A stretch of DNA of 64,000 nt from Nocardioides coralli (GCF_019880385.1 NZ_CP082273.1:1550001-1614000); one strand, 5' to 3'. Positions 8,634 to 18,096 are shown, numbered from the stretch's first letter. Notes: generated by a model from the sequence alone, not told the origin. Numbers and translations: made by a program.

Positions 8634-9787
8634 GTGACAACGACCCACTGCTCACCGAGAGCGGCGAGGAGCTCATCCCACCCGAGGGTGGCGCCCGACG
8701 ACGTCGCCGCCGCCGGCTTCCCGGCTGCGTGGCGGCGCTGGTCGCCCTGGCCGTCCTGGTGGTGCTCTTCTACGTCGGCGTGACCAAGGGTGTGGAGCTC
8801 GTGCGCGACCAGTTCGCGGACCCCGCCGACTACCCCGGACCCGGTCAGGGCAAGGTCGTCTACACCGTCGAGGAGGGCGACACCGTCGCCGACATGGGCC
8901 GAGGCCTCAAGTCCGCTGGCGTCGTCGCGTCGGTCCAGGCGTTCCTCAACGCCGCCTCCGCGGAGCCGGGAGCCAGCTCCATCCAGGTCGGGGCCTACCA
9001 GTTCCAGAAGGAGATGCCGGCGGCCGACGCGCTCGACGTGCTGCTCGACCCCGCCAACATCCTCAAGAACACCGTCACCATCCCGGAGGGCCTGAGGGTC
9101 GAGGACATCGTGGCGATCCTCGCCAAGGAGACCGACTTCAACCGTGCCCGGTTCGAGAGGGTCCTCGACGACCCACGGGCGCTGGGTCTCCCCGACTACG
9201 CCGACGGCAACCCGGAGGGCTACCTCTTCCCGTCGACCTACGACTTCGGGCCCAAGGCGAAGCCCCAGGAGATGCTGGCCGCGATGGTCGACCGGTGGGA
9301 GCAGGCCGCTTCCGAGGCGAACCTCGAGGCGGCCGCGGAGCGGCTGGGCTACACCCCGCACGAGCTGATGACCGTCGCCAGCCTCATCGAGGCCGAGGCC
9401 GCACGGCAGGAGGACCGCGGCAAGGTGGCCCGCGTGATCTACAACCGGCTCGAGGGTGAGGAGACCAACGGCCTCCTGCAGATCGACGCCACGGTCAACT
9501 ACGCCACCGAGAACGACCTCGGGGCGGTGCCGACGACCGAGGACCTCGAGGTCGACTCGCCCTACAACACCTACCAGAACCCCGGTCTGCCTCCCGGACC
9601 GATCGAGGCGCCGGGCGACGCGGCCATCCAGGCGGCCGCCAACCCGACGGATGGTGGCTGGTTCTACTACGTCACGGTCAACCTGCGCACCGGCGAGACC
9701 AAGTTCGCGGAGAGCTACGACGAGTTCCTCACCTACAAGAACGAGCTGCGGGAGTACTGCGAGAACGAGTCGCAGGGCGCCTGCTGA
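8630..9787 (+). CDS. mltG: Endolytic murein transglycosylase MltG (YceG)
   Basis: A 385-residue inner-membrane enzyme that cleaves nascent peptidoglycan strands and so helps end glycan synthesis. A cytoplasmic Arg-rich tail (residues 20-28) precedes one membrane segment (about 30-50, CVAALVALAVLVVLFYVGV). A LysM-like region (VVYTVEEGDTVADMGRGL) leads to the YceG catalytic domain with the conserved glutamate in VASLIEAEA, followed by KVARVIYNRL and LQIDATVNYA. Stop is three bases before aroE. Family features complete. Confidence 0.95.
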   Translation: MSDNDPLLTESGEELIPPEGGARRRRRRRLPGCVAALVALAVLVVLFYVGVTKGVELVRDQFADPADYPGPGQGKVVYTVEEGDTVADMGRGLKSAGVVASVQAFLNAASAEPGASSIQVGAYQFQKEMPAADALDVLLDPANILKNTVTIPEGLRVEDIVAILAKETDFNRARFERVLDDPRALGLPDYADGNPEGYLFPSTYDFGPKAKPQEMLAAMVDRWEQAASEANLEAAAERLGYTPHELMTVASLIEAEAARQEDRGKVARVIYNRLEGEETNGLLQIDATVNYATENDLGAVPTTEDLEVDSPYNTYQNPGLPPGPIEAPGDAAIQAAANPTDGGWFYYVTVNLRTGETKFAESYDEFLTYKNELREYCENESQGAC

Positions 9788-9790
9788 GCG

Positions 9791-10594
9791 ATGCGCTGCG
9801 CCGTCCTGGGGGACCCGGTCGCCCACTCGTTGTCACCGGTCCTGCACCGGGCGGCGTACGACGCCACCGGCCTCGACTGGCGCTACGACGCGCTCCGGGT
9901 CGCGGCGGGGGGACTGGAGGGGCTCGTGGCCGGGCTCGGCGAGGAGTGGCGTGGGCTGTCGGTGACCATGCCGCTCAAGCGCGAGGCGCTCGACGTCGCC
10001 GCCGAGGCCTCTCCGGTGGCGGAGCTGGCGGGGGCGGCCAACACGCTGGTCCGTGGCACGGCCGGGTGGTCCGCCGACAACACCGACGTACCCGGCGCGG
10101 TGGCGGCGCTCCGCGAACGGCTTCCCTCGCCGCCGGTGGTGGCGACCATCCTCGGAGGTGGCGCCACGGCCGCGTCGACCGCGTTGGCGCTCTGCGAGCT
10201 CGGCGCCGGCTCGCTGACCCTCCTGGTGCGGTCGCCGGCGCGTGCCGCCGAGACGCTCGCGGCGATCGACGCCCACCGTGCGCGGCCCGCGGTGCGCGTG
10301 GGCTCCCTCGAGACCGACGACGTCGTCGGTGACCTCGTCGTGTCCACGATCCCGGCCGAGGCCCAGTCGCCGGGCCTCGTGGCCCGGTGCGCCGGGGTCC
10401 CGGCGCTGTTCGACGTCGTCTACGACCCCTGGCCCACCCCCCTGGTCGCCGCAGCCGGTGACCGGCCCCTGGTGACGGGGCTCGACCTGCTCGTCCACCA
10501 GGCGGCCCTGCAGTTCTCGCTGTTCACCGGGCTCGCCGCGCCCCTGGCCGAGATGCGCGCCGCCGGTGAGGCCGCGCTGGGGAGGTCGCGGTGA
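9791..10594 (+). CDS. aroE: Shikimate dehydrogenase
   Basis: NADPH-dependent reduction of 3-dehydroshikimate to shikimate. The 267-residue protein has the shikimate-binding HSLSPVLH, the catalytic lysine in TMPLKREAL, the aspartate in DNTDVPG, and a Rossmann glycine motif (ILGGGATAAST). It is the first of the pathway genes here; aroC, aroK, aroB and aroQ follow after the peptidase gene. The stop overlaps the next gene by GTGA. Confidence 0.95.
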   Translation: MRCAVLGDPVAHSLSPVLHRAAYDATGLDWRYDALRVAAGGLEGLVAGLGEEWRGLSVTMPLKREALDVAAEASPVAELAGAANTLVRGTAGWSADNTDVPGAVAALRERLPSPPVVATILGGGATAASTALALCELGAGSLTLLVRSPARAAETLAAIDAHRARPAVRVGSLETDDVVGDLVVSTIPAEAQSPGLVARCAGVPALFDVVYDPWPTPLVAAAGDRPLVTGLDLLVHQAALQFSLFTGLAAPLAEMRAAGEAALGRSR

Positions 10595-11304
10595 CCGTGC
10601 TGCTCGTGCTCCTGGCAGGTGTGGCGACGGCTGCGGCGGGGCTGCTCGTCCCCACCCTCATCCGGGCGCTCCCTGAGCCGGAGCACGACGAGAGCGCCGA
10701 GGACGAGGACCCCAAGCCGCTCTACGTCGACGTCGCCTCCCGGAGAGGCCAGCGGTGGCGATCCGCGCTGGGATCCGGTGCTGCCGGGGCGGTGATCGCG
10801 CTCGCCGTCGGGTGGGACTGGTGGCTGGTGGCCCTGCTGCCGGTGGTCCCGGTCTGCACCGCCCTCGCGGTCATCGACTGGCACACCCGGCTGCTGCCCT
10901 CGCGGATCGTGCTGCCCGCCACGGCATACGGCGTGGTCGTGGGCCTCCTGGGGTGGGCCCTGAGCGGCGACCACACCGACGTGCTGCGCGCCGCGATCGG
11001 TCTGGTGGTCGCGCGGTCGTTCTACTGGGTGCTGTGGTTCGTGCACTCCGCGGGCATGGGCTTCGGCGACGTGAGGCTGGCGGCGTTGCTGGGTTTCGCC
11101 CTCGGACACCTCGGATGGGGTGAGCTCGCCGTCGGCCTGTACGCCGGCTTCCTGGTCTTCGGGATCCCCGGTCTGCTGCTCGCCGTCGTGCGGTGGGACC
11201 GCTCGCTGCTCAGGTCCGCCTTCCCGTTCGGCCCGTTCATGATCATCGGCGCCCTGATCGGCATCGTGCTCGGCCCGGCCGCCACGGCGTGGTTCTCGAG
11301 CTGA
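10591..11304 (+). CDS. A24-family prepilin peptidase-like membrane protease
   Basis: A 237-residue polytopic membrane protein (about six to seven segments) with both aspartates of the A24 aspartyl protease family: VIDWHTRLLPSRIVLP and GMGFGDVRLA (GxGD). It lacks the N-terminal methyltransferase domain of PilD and instead has a short acidic loop (EPEHDESAEDEDP). Such peptidases process type IV or Flp pilins. GTG 10591 overlaps the aroE stop, placing it oddly but commonly inside the aro cluster. No pilin genes are in the window, so its substrate is unknown. Confidence 0.88.
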   Translation: MTVLLVLLAGVATAAAGLLVPTLIRALPEPEHDESAEDEDPKPLYVDVASRRGQRWRSALGSGAAGAVIALAVGWDWWLVALLPVVPVCTALAVIDWHTRLLPSRIVLPATAYGVVVGLLGWALSGDHTDVLRAAIGLVVARSFYWVLWFVHSAGMGFGDVRLAALLGFALGHLGWGELAVGLYAGFLVFGIPGLLLAVVRWDRSLLRSAFPFGPFMIIGALIGIVLGPAATAWFSS

Positions 11305-11308
11305 CGCC

Positions 11309-11349
11309 CCGGGTTTCGAGGCTCGCTGCGCTCGCACCTCAACCACCGG
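11309..11349. repeat. REP-like dispersed palindromic repeat
   Basis: The best-preserved copy of the GGGTTTCGAGGCTCGCTGCG / CTCGCACCTCAACCACCGG unit lies five bases after the peptidase stop codon, in the 124-bp gap before aroC. Its hairpin could also act as a transcription barrier, but there is no T-tract. The rest of the gap (11350-11428) holds no clear feature apart from AAGACT six bases before the aroC ATG. Confidence 0.75.
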
Positions 11350-11428
11350 GGGATCGCGAAGGAACTGCCACCTCTCGCCGCGCAGGCGCGGGAGAGGTGG
11401 CTGGGCTCGGACGTGAAAGACTTGCGGC

Positions 11429-12607
11429 ATGCTGCGTTGGCTCACTGCGGGCGAGTCCCACGGCCCGTCCCTGGTCGCGATCCTCGAGGGTCTTCCCGCC
11501 CACGTCGCGGTGACCTCCGACGACATCGCCGAGGCGCTCGCACGGCGTCGACTGGGCTACGGCCGTGGCGCGCGCATGAAGTTCGAGCAGGACGAGGTCA
11601 GCATCATCGGAGGCGTCCGGCACGGCCGCACCCAGGGCGGCCCGGTGGCGATCCAGGTCGGCAACACCGAGTGGCCGAAGTGGGAGCGGGTGATGTCCGC
11701 CGACCCCGTCGACCCTGCCGAGCTCGAGTCGCTCGCGCGAAACGCCGCGCTCACCCGGCCGCGCCCCGGCCACGCCGACCTGGTCGGCATGCAGAAGTAC
11801 GCCTTCGAGGAGGCCCGTCCGATCCTCGAGCGGGCCTCGGCCCGTGAGACGGCGGCCCGGGTCGCCCTCGGTCGGGTGGCCACCAACTTCCTCGACCAGG
11901 CGGTCAGCGCCCGCGTCGTGTCCCACGTGGTCGAGCTCGGTGGCGTGCGGGTCCCGGCCGGCGTCGTCCCGGGTCCCGACGACGTCGCGCGGCTCGACGA
12001 CGACCCGGTGCGCTGCCTCGACCCCGACACGAGCAAGCAGATGGTCGCCACGATCGACCAGGCCCACCAGGACGGCGACACGCTGGGCGGCGTGGTCGAG
12101 GTCGTGGTCCACGGACTGCCGCCAGGGCTCGGCTCGCACGTCCACTGGGACCGGCGGCTCGACGCCCGGCTGGCGGGTGCCCTCATGGGGATCCAGGCGA
12201 TCAAGGGCGTCGAGGTCGGCGACGGCTTCGAGCTGGCGGCGACCCCGGGCTCGCGTGCCCACGACGAGATCGTGCCGACCGCGACCGGGCTGCGACGTAC
12301 GTCGGGACGGTCCGGCGGCACCGAGGGTGGGATGACCACCGGCGAGGTGCTGCGGGTGCGCGCCGCGATGAAGCCGATCGCGACGGTGCCCCGGGCGCTG
12401 CGCACGGTCGACGTCGCCACGGGGGAGGAGGCCACCGCCCACCACCAGCGCTCGGACGTGTGCGCGGTGCCGGCCGCCGGCATCGTCGCGGAGGCGATGG
12501 TGGCGCTGGTGCTCGCCGACGCGGTGCTGGAGAAGTTCGGGGGCGACTCGCTCCCCGAGACCCGCCGCAACGCCGAGAGCTACCTCGACACCCTGAGGTT
12601 CAGGTGA
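11429..12607 (+). CDS. aroC: Chorismate synthase
   Basis: Converts 5-enolpyruvylshikimate-3-phosphate to chorismate using reduced FMN. The 392-residue protein carries the family signatures GESHGPSL near the start, [42 protein letters not shown] and [16 protein letters not shown]. The ATG at 11429 has no evident Shine-Dalgarno, while AAGACT ends six bases upstream, so a leaderless transcript is possible. The stop overlaps aroK by GTGA. Confidence 0.97.
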   Translation: MLRWLTAGESHGPSLVAILEGLPAHVAVTSDDIAEALARRRLGYGRGARMKFEQDEVSIIGGVRHGRTQGGPVAIQVGNTEWPKWERVMSADPVDPAELESLARNAALTRPRPGHADLVGMQKYAFEEARPILERASARETAARVALGRVATNFLDQAVSARVVSHVVELGGVRVPAGVVPGPDDVARLDDDPVRCLDPDTSKQMVATIDQAHQDGDTLGGVVEVVVHGLPPGLGSHVHWDRRLDARLAGALMGIQAIKGVEVGDGFELAATPGSRAHDEIVPTATGLRRTSGRSGGTEGGMTTGEVLRVRAAMKPIATVPRALRTVDVATGEEATAHHQRSDVCAVPAAGIVAEAMVALVLADAVLEKFGGDSLPETRRNAESYLDTLRFR

Positions 12608-13107
12608 GCGGACCACGCGTCGTCCTCGTCGGGCCGATGGGGGCGGGCAAGACCACGGTCGCGGAGCTGCTCGGCCGTGCCTGGGACCTCCCCGTCCGCG
12701 ACACCGACGCCGACATCGAGGCGCGGGAGGGCCGCACCATCTCCGACATCTTCGTCGACGACGGTGAGCAGCGGTTCCGGGAGCTGGAGGTGGTCGCCGT
12801 GAGCGACGCGCTGGAGCAGCACGACGGCGTCCTCGCGCTGGGCGGTGGGGCCGTGCTGGACCCCCGTACCCGCGACCGCCTGGCCGACCACCCGGTCGTC
12901 TTCCTCCGCGTCGGGCTCGCGGACGCCGTCAAGCGGGTCGGGCTCGGCGTGGGCCGGCCGCTGCTGCTCGGCAACGTTCGCGCGCGGATCAAGTCGCTGC
13001 TCGACGAACGCACGCCCGTCTACGAGGCGGTCGCCGACCACGTCGTCGACACCGACGGCCGCGACCCGGACGACATCGCCCGGGAGATCCGGGAGCTGCT
13101 CGGATGA
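12604..13107 (+). CDS. aroK: Shikimate kinase
   Basis: ATP-dependent phosphorylation of shikimate. Starting with GTG 12604, the 167-residue protein has the P-loop GPMGAGKTT at residues 9-17, the shikimate-binding DTDADIE, the arginine in EQRFRELE, the GGGAV motif, and the lid arginine region GRPLLLG. GTG is chosen because it overlaps the aroC stop and gives the family's usual N-terminus; upstream codons in this frame lie inside aroC. The stop overlaps aroB by ATGA. Confidence 0.95.
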   Translation: MSGPRVVLVGPMGAGKTTVAELLGRAWDLPVRDTDADIEAREGRTISDIFVDDGEQRFRELEVVAVSDALEQHDGVLALGGGAVLDPRTRDRLADHPVVFLRVGLADAVKRVGLGVGRPLLLGNVRARIKSLLDERTPVYEAVADHVVDTDGRDPDDIAREIRELLG

Positions 13108-14204
13108 GCGAGACCGTGATGCACGTCGCCGGGACCTCGCCGTACGACGTGGTCGTCGGCCGGGACCTCCTCGACCGGCTCCCGTCGCTGCTCGGCGGTG
13201 GCGTGGAGCGGGTCGCGGTGGTCCACGCCGAGCCGCAAACCGACCACGCTCGGCCCGTGGTGGAGGCACTCGCGCCGCACGTCGAGGTGCTGGCGGTCCC
13301 GGTGCCCGACGGCGAGGCCGCCAAGACCGCCGAGGTCGCCCAGCGCTGCTGGGAGCTCCTCGGCGAGCACGGCTTCACCCGTTCCGACGCCGTGGTCACG
13401 GTCGGTGGGGGCGCGGTGACGGACCTGGGCGGGTTCGTGGCCGCGACCTGGCTCCGGGGCGTGCGCGTCGTCCACGTGCCGACCACCCTGCTCGGCATGG
13501 TCGACGCGGCTGTCGGCGGCAAGACCGGCATCAACACCGCCGCGGGCAAGAACCTGGTGGGCTCCTTCCACGAGCCCGGCGGCGTGCTCTGCGACCTGGC
13601 CACGCTCGACACGCTGCCGCCCGCCGACCTCGCCGCCGGGCTGGCGGAGGTCGTCAAGTGCGGCTTCATCGCCGACCCCGCCATCCTCGAGCTCGTGGAG
13701 GAGCACGAGCCCGGCGACCTGACCCCCCACGGCCCCGTGGTGCGCGAGCTGGTCGAGCGGGCGGTCCGCGTCAAGGTCGACGTCGTCACGGCAGACCTGC
13801 GGGAGACCGGCGGCAGCGGTGGTCACCCGGGCCGGGAGGTCCTCAACTACGGACACACCCTGGGCCATGCCATCGAGCGTCACGAGGGCTACCGGATGCG
13901 CCACGGCGACGCCGTCGCAGTCGGGTGCGTCTACGCGGCCGAGCTCGCCGGCCGCGCAGGGGTGCTGGCGCCCGAGGTGGTGGCACGACACCGGGACGTG
14001 CTGGCACGGGTCGGGCTCCCGACGAGCTACGACGCGGCCTCCTTCGAGGAGCTGCACGCCACCATGAAGGTCGACAAGAAGGCCCGGGGATCCCGGCTCC
14101 GCTTCGTCGTGCTGCGCGGCCTCGCCGACCCGGTCATCCTGGAGGGGCCGTCCGAGGAGCACCTGCGGGCGGCCTACGACGCGATCGCAGGAGGTGCGGC
14201 ATGA
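13104..14204 (+). CDS. aroB: 3-dehydroquinate synthase
   Basis: NAD- and metal-dependent cyclisation of DAHP to 3-dehydroquinate. The 366-residue protein shows GGGAVTDLGGFVAATWLRG (NAD-binding), PTTLLGMVDAAVGGKTGIN, the metal ligand region ELAEVVKCG-like segment, NYGHTLGHAIE and HGDAVAVG. It overlaps aroK upstream and aroQ downstream, both by ATGA, so aroC-aroK-aroB-aroQ form a tightly coupled unit. Confidence 0.97.
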   Translation: MSETVMHVAGTSPYDVVVGRDLLDRLPSLLGGGVERVAVVHAEPQTDHARPVVEALAPHVEVLAVPVPDGEAAKTAEVAQRCWELLGEHGFTRSDAVVTVGGGAVTDLGGFVAATWLRGVRVVHVPTTLLGMVDAAVGGKTGINTAAGKNLVGSFHEPGGVLCDLATLDTLPPADLAAGLAEVVKCGFIADPAILELVEEHEPGDLTPHGPVVRELVERAVRVKVDVVTADLRETGGSGGHPGREVLNYGHTLGHAIERHEGYRMRHGDAVAVGCVYAAELAGRAGVLAPEVVARHRDVLARVGLPTSYDAASFEELHATMKVDKKARGSRLRFVVLRGLADPVILEGPSEEHLRAAYDAIAGGAA

Positions 14205-14638
14205 CCCGTGTCCTGGTCCTCAACGGCCCCAACCTCGGCCGCCTCGGCCGGCGGCAGCCTGAGATCTACGGCACCACCACCCACGACGAGCTGGCCCGGC
14301 TGTGCGTCGCGTGGGGCGAGGAGCTGGGCCTGGAGGTGGAGGCACGGCAGACCAACCACGAGGGCGAGCTGCTCGACTGGCTCAACAGCGCTGCCGACGA
14401 CCGCACCCCCGTCGTGCTCAACGCCGGCGCCTGGACCCACTACTCGTGGGCGCTCCACGATGCGTGCGCCCAGCTGACCGCCCCGCTCGTCGAGGTGCAC
14501 ATCTCCGACCCGAAGCAGCGCCCGGAGGGGTTCCGCCACACCTCGGTGGTCGAGCCGCACGCGGTGGCGACCATCGCGGGCCAGGGCATCCAGGGCTACC
14601 GGGTGGCGCTGGAGCGCGTGGCGTCGGCCGACGGCTGA
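14201..14638 (+). CDS. aroQ: Type II 3-dehydroquinate dehydratase
   Basis: Dehydrates 3-dehydroquinate to 3-dehydroshikimate. The 145-residue size and the sequence [17 protein letters not shown], with the catalytic loop Arg and Tyr, mark a dodecameric type II enzyme. [15 protein letters not shown] and [11 protein letters not shown] supply the Asn and catalytic His. LVLNGPNL starts eight residues... from ATG 14201, which overlaps the aroB stop. With aroE, aroC, aroK and aroB it covers all shikimate steps except DAHP synthase and EPSP synthase, which are not in the window. Confidence 0.95.
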   Translation: MTRVLVLNGPNLGRLGRRQPEIYGTTTHDELARLCVAWGEELGLEVEARQTNHEGELLDWLNSAADDRTPVVLNAGAWTHYSWALHDACAQLTAPLVEVHISDPKQRPEGFRHTSVVEPHAVATIAGQGIQGYRVALERVASADG

Positions 14639-14690
14639 GCGGCCGCCTCGGGGCGGTCACACCGTTTAGGAGCCCGGGCCGGCCCCCGGA

Positions 14691-14696
14691 TATCCT
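14691..14696 (+). promoter_or_regulatory. Putative -10 box TATCCT of leaderless efp
   Basis: TATCCT ends seven bases before the efp ATG at 14704 and no Shine-Dalgarno lies between, which fits a leaderless mRNA starting at the ATG. Confidence 0.55.
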
Positions 14697-14703
14697 CCCG
14701 CCC

Positions 14704-15267
14704 ATGGCGACGACGAACGACCTCAAGAACGGCATGGTGCTGAACATCGACGGGCAGCTCTGGTCCGTCCTGCAGTTCCAGCACGTGAAGCCCGGCAAGG
14801 GCCCGGCGTTCGTGCGCACCAAGATCCAGAACGTCGAGTCGGGCAAGATCGTCGACAAGACCTTCAACGCCGGCACCAAGGTCGAGACCGCCACGGTCGA
14901 CCGCCGCACCATGCAGTACCTCTACAACGACGGCACGTCCTACGTCTTCATGGACGTCCAGAGCTACGAGCAGCTCGAGATCGACCCGGCCATCGTGGGT
15001 GAGGCCAAGAACTTCCTGCTCGAGAACAACGAGGCGATCGTCGCCACCAACGAGGGCAGGGTGCTCTTCATCGAGCTGCCGCCGTCGGTCGAGATGGAGA
15101 TCAGCTTCACCGAGCCCGGCGTGGCCGGCGACTCCGCCACCGGCCGCACCAAGCCGGCCACCCTGGAGACCGGTCACCAGATCCAGGTGCCGCTCTTCAT
15201 CGACCAGGGCGAGCGGGTCAAGGTCGACACCCGCGACTCCTCCTACCTCGGCCGTGTGAAGGGCTGA
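14704..15267 (+). CDS. efp: Translation elongation factor P
   Basis: Binds ribosomes stalled at polyproline stretches and promotes peptide bond formation. The 187-residue length and three beta-barrel domains are standard. The tip loop of domain I is [10 protein letters not shown] with Lys32; actinobacterial EF-P carrying this PGKGP loop is thought to work without lysine modification, and no epmA/epmB genes are nearby. The frame extends upstream through aroQ, but ATG 14704 gives the family N-terminus [12 protein letters not shown]. Confidence 0.97.
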   Translation: MATTNDLKNGMVLNIDGQLWSVLQFQHVKPGKGPAFVRTKIQNVESGKIVDKTFNAGTKVETATVDRRTMQYLYNDGTSYVFMDVQSYEQLEIDPAIVGEAKNFLLENNEAIVATNEGRVLFIELPPSVEMEISFTEPGVAGDSATGRTKPATLETGHQIQVPLFIDQGERVKVDTRDSSYLGRVKG

Positions 15268-15277
15268 ACCGCACACC

Positions 15278-15688
15278 GTGCCTGCCCGTTCCAAGGCCCG
15301 CAAGCGGGCCCTCGACATCCTCTTCGCCTCCGAGCTGCGCGGCGAGGACCCCGTCGACGCCCTCGACCGGGCCATCGCCGAGGGCGAGGGGCCCACGAAC
15401 GACTACACGGCGTTCCTCGTCCGCGGCGTCGCCGAGCACCGGCCACGCATCGACGAGCTGCTGACGCAGTACGCCCAGGGGTGGTCGCTGGCGCGCATGC
15501 CGGCCGTCGACCGCAACGTCCTCCGCATCGGCCTGTTCGAGCTGCTGCACGTCGAGGACGTGCCGGACACGGTGGCCGTGACCGAGGCGATGGCGCTGGT
15601 GCGGGACCTGTCGACCGACGAGTCCCCCCAGTTCGTCAACGGAGTGCTCGGCGCCCTGCAGCGCGACAAGTCCTCCCTCGCCGGCTGA
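15278..15688 (+). CDS. nusB: Transcription antitermination factor NusB
   Basis: A 136-residue all-helical protein that, with NusE (S10), binds boxA RNA and allows rRNA operon transcription. The N-terminus ARSKARKRALDILFASELRG is the conserved basic RNA-binding helix, and the C-terminus has FVNGVLGAL. The start is GTG 15278, ten bases after the efp stop; efp-nusB is a conserved pair. Confidence 0.95.
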   Translation: MPARSKARKRALDILFASELRGEDPVDALDRAIAEGEGPTNDYTAFLVRGVAEHRPRIDELLTQYAQGWSLARMPAVDRNVLRIGLFELLHVEDVPDTVAVTEAMALVRDLSTDESPQFVNGVLGALQRDKSSLAG

Positions 15689-15729
15689 CAGTGCCTCGTC
15701 CGGGTGAGCCGACGCTCCCTGGCGCCCAC

Positions 15730-15735
15730 TAGTCT
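15730..15735 (+). promoter_or_regulatory. Putative -10 box TAGTCT
   Basis: TAGTCT ends seven bases before the ATG at 15743, consistent with a leaderless transcript for the DUF1206 gene. Confidence 0.55.
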
Positions 15736-15742
15736 CGCCAAC

Positions 15743-16552
15743 ATGGACCTCAGCAGCGCCGCCAAGCAGGCGCACCACAGCGACGCCCTCGACCACGCCG
15801 TCCGGGCAGGCCTGGTCGCCTACGGGCTCGTGCACCTGGTCATCGGGTGGCTGGCGCTGCAGATCGCCTTCGGCGAGCGCAAGACCTCCGCCTCCAGCAC
15901 CGGGGCCATGCACGCCCTGGCCGACCAGCCGGTGGGTGCCGTGCTGGTGTGGCTGGTCGCGCTCGGCCTGCTGCTGCTCGTGGTGTGGCGCCTGCTCCAG
16001 GCCTGGCAGGGCCACCGCCAGGAGGACGGCGCCGACAAGAAGCGCAAGCAGGCCGCCTCGCTGCTGAAGGCCGCGGTCTACGGCGCGCTCGGCTTCTCGG
16101 CCCTCAAGGTGGCGCTCGGCGACAGCAAGTCCGGCAGCGGCACCGACGGTCTCACCGCCCAGCTCATGGGGATGCCCGGCGGTCAGCTGATCGTCGGGCT
16201 GGTTGGGCTGGGCGTCCTCGGCTACGGCGGGCACCACGCCTACCAGGGGATCAGCGACAAGTTCCTCGAGAAGATCGACGGCGAGGGCCGCAGCGGCGAC
16301 ACCGGGACCGCGCTCCGCGTCATCGGCAAGGTGGGCTACATCGCGAAGGGGCTGGCGATCGCGGTCATCGGGGGCCTCTTCGGCTGGGCTGCCCTCACGC
16401 ACGACCCCAAGAAGTCCGGTGGCCTCGACCAGGCGCTGCAGCGGCTGGCCGACGCGCCGTTCGGGCAGCTCCTGCTGGTCGTGGTCGCGGTCGGCATCGC
16501 CTGCTACGGCGTCTACGCCTTCGCCCGCGCCCGCCACCTCTCCCGGTCCTGA
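15743..16552 (+). CDS. DUF1206 domain membrane protein
   Basis: A 269-residue polytopic protein with three repeats of a two-segment membrane unit, each beginning with a similar helix (DHAVRAGLVAYGLVHLVIGWLAL; LKAAVYGALGFSALKVAL; IGKVGYIAKGLAIAVIGGLFG). This threefold repeat is the hallmark of DUF1206. The loop between the first and second repeat is lysine-rich (GADKKRKQAA). Function is unknown. ATG 15743 is preferred over the in-frame GTG at 15704 because of the -10 box seven bases ahead and the family N-terminus. Confidence 0.88.
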   Translation: MDLSSAAKQAHHSDALDHAVRAGLVAYGLVHLVIGWLALQIAFGERKTSASSTGAMHALADQPVGAVLVWLVALGLLLLVVWRLLQAWQGHRQEDGADKKRKQAASLLKAAVYGALGFSALKVALGDSKSGSGTDGLTAQLMGMPGGQLIVGLVGLGVLGYGGHHAYQGISDKFLEKIDGEGRSGDTGTALRVIGKVGYIAKGLAIAVIGGLFGWAALTHDPKKSGGLDQALQRLADAPFGQLLLVVVAVGIACYGVYAFARARHLSRS

Positions 16553-16566
16553 GCGCGAGGTCCCGG

Positions 16567-17919
16567 ATGACGACGTACGACGTCGACCTGGTGGTCGTCG
16601 GGCTCGGTCCCGGTGGCGAGTACGCCGCCCAGAAGCTGGCGGAGGAGGGGCTCGACGTCGTCGGCATCGAGCGCGACCTCGTCGGCGGGGAGTGCCCGTT
16701 CTACGGCTGCGTCCCGTCGAAGATGATGATCCGCGCCGCCAACGCGCTCGCCGAGGCCCGCAGGGTCGGGCAGCTCGCCGGCACTGCGAGCGTCACGCCG
16801 GCGTGGGAGCAGGTGGCGCGCCGGATCGACAAGCAGGCCACCGACCACTGGCAGGACGACTCGCACGCCGAGCGTCTGGAGGCCGCCGGCGTCCGCATCG
16901 TGCGCGGCGAGGGCACGCTCACGGGCCCGGGGACGGTGCGCGTGGGTGAGGACGAGTACGTGGGGCGTCGGGGGGTCGTCCTCAACGTCGGTACCTCGCC
17001 GGCCGTTCCCCCTGTCGAGGGCCTGTCGGGCACACCGTTCTGGACCAACCGCGAGGTCGTCCGGGTCACGGAGCTGCCCACCTCGCTGGCGGTCGTGGGT
17101 GGTGGCCCCATCGGGTGCGAGCTGGCGCAGGTGTTCGCCCGGTTCGGCACGGAGGTCACCCTCCTCGAGATGGCCGACGGGTTGCTGGGGGGCGACGAGC
17201 CCGAGGCCGGGGAGTCCCTGGCCAGGGTCTTCGCCGACGAGGGCATCGACGTCCGGACCGGGGTGCAGGTCGACCGCGTCGAGCACGACGGCGACTTCGT
17301 CGTCCACACCAGCGACGGCGAGATCCGGGTCCAGCAGCTGCTCGTCGCGGCCGGGCGCACCCCCAACCTCGCCGGTCTGGGTCTGGAGACCGTCGGGCTC
17401 GACCCGGAGGCCGACTCGCTGGACGTCGACGACCGGCAGCGCCTCGCCGACCGGCTGTGGGCCGTTGGCGACATCACCGGCCGGGGCCCCTACACGCACG
17501 TGTCCATGTACCAGGCCGACGTCGTCGTCCGTGACGTCCTCGGACGCCCCGGGTCCGCGGACTACCGCGCGGTGACCCACGTGACCTTCACCGACCCCGA
17601 GGTCGGGGCCGTGGGGCTCACCGAGGCGCAGGCGCGCGACGCCGGCATCGACGTCCGGGTCGGGCGTGCCGAGCTGCCCGAGTCCAGCCGCGGCTGGATC
17701 CACCAGGCCGGCGCCGAGGGGTTGCTCAAGCTCGTCGCCGACGCCGACCGCGGGGTGCTCGTGGGGGCCACGTCGGTGGGGCCCAGCGGGGGAGAGGTGC
17801 TGGGCCTGCTGGCGCTCGCCGTGCACGCCGAGGTGCCGCTGGAGCGGCTGGCCTCGATGCACTACGCCTACCCGACCTTCCACCGGGCGGTCGACGTCGC
17901 GGTGTCCTCGTTGCGCTGA
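16567..17919 (+). CDS. Disulfide-reductase-like FAD flavoprotein lacking the catalytic His-Glu pair
   Basis: A 450-residue class I pyridine nucleotide-disulfide oxidoreductase. FAD-binding VVVGLGPGGEYAAQKL opens the protein, the redox pair C43/C48 is present in GGECPFYGCVPSK, the NAD(P) site is VVGGGPIGCELAQ, and WAVGDITGRGP is the second FAD contact. In lipoamide dehydrogenases and relatives the C-terminus carries HxHPTxSE, whose second His and Glu form the proton relay; here the same place reads YAYPTFHR (residues 433-440), so both are missing. It is therefore probably not a lipoamide dehydrogenase, despite common annotation. It lies 14 bases after the DUF1206 gene. Substrate unknown. Confidence 0.85.
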   Translation: MTTYDVDLVVVGLGPGGEYAAQKLAEEGLDVVGIERDLVGGECPFYGCVPSKMMIRAANALAEARRVGQLAGTASVTPAWEQVARRIDKQATDHWQDDSHAERLEAAGVRIVRGEGTLTGPGTVRVGEDEYVGRRGVVLNVGTSPAVPPVEGLSGTPFWTNREVVRVTELPTSLAVVGGGPIGCELAQVFARFGTEVTLLEMADGLLGGDEPEAGESLARVFADEGIDVRTGVQVDRVEHDGDFVVHTSDGEIRVQQLLVAAGRTPNLAGLGLETVGLDPEADSLDVDDRQRLADRLWAVGDITGRGPYTHVSMYQADVVVRDVLGRPGSADYRAVTHVTFTDPEVGAVGLTEAQARDAGIDVRVGRAELPESSRGWIHQAGAEGLLKLVADADRGVLVGATSVGPSGGEVLGLLALAVHAEVPLERLASMHYAYPTFHRAVDVAVSSLR

Positions 17920-18034
17920 GGGCCCCAGCGGCCAGAGCAGGCGCCTGGCCTGCGCCGACGACCGGCACCCACGCCGCTCCGGGGGTTTGCGGAGGTCGCC
18001 AGGTGGTCATGATGGCCAGGAGCAACAGGCGGGC

Positions 18035-18040
18035 TAGGCT
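18035..18040 (+). promoter_or_regulatory. Putative -10 box TAGGCT
   Basis: TAGGCT lies 57 bases before the ATPase start, in the 177-bp gap 17920-18096. The gene also has a good Shine-Dalgarno (GAAGGAG), so this would be a normal leadered transcript. A small GC hairpin at 17937-17953 might end the upstream transcript. Confidence 0.35.
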
Positions 18041-18096
18041 GACAGGCGGCCACTTCCCGGAGCCCACCTCCCCGGAGCCCATCGAAGGAGTCTCGG

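Noticed and set aside
16567..17919. Calling the flavoprotein a lipoamide dehydrogenase (lpd)
   Set aside because: The His-Glu relay at the C-terminus is absent and no 2-oxoacid dehydrogenase genes are nearby.
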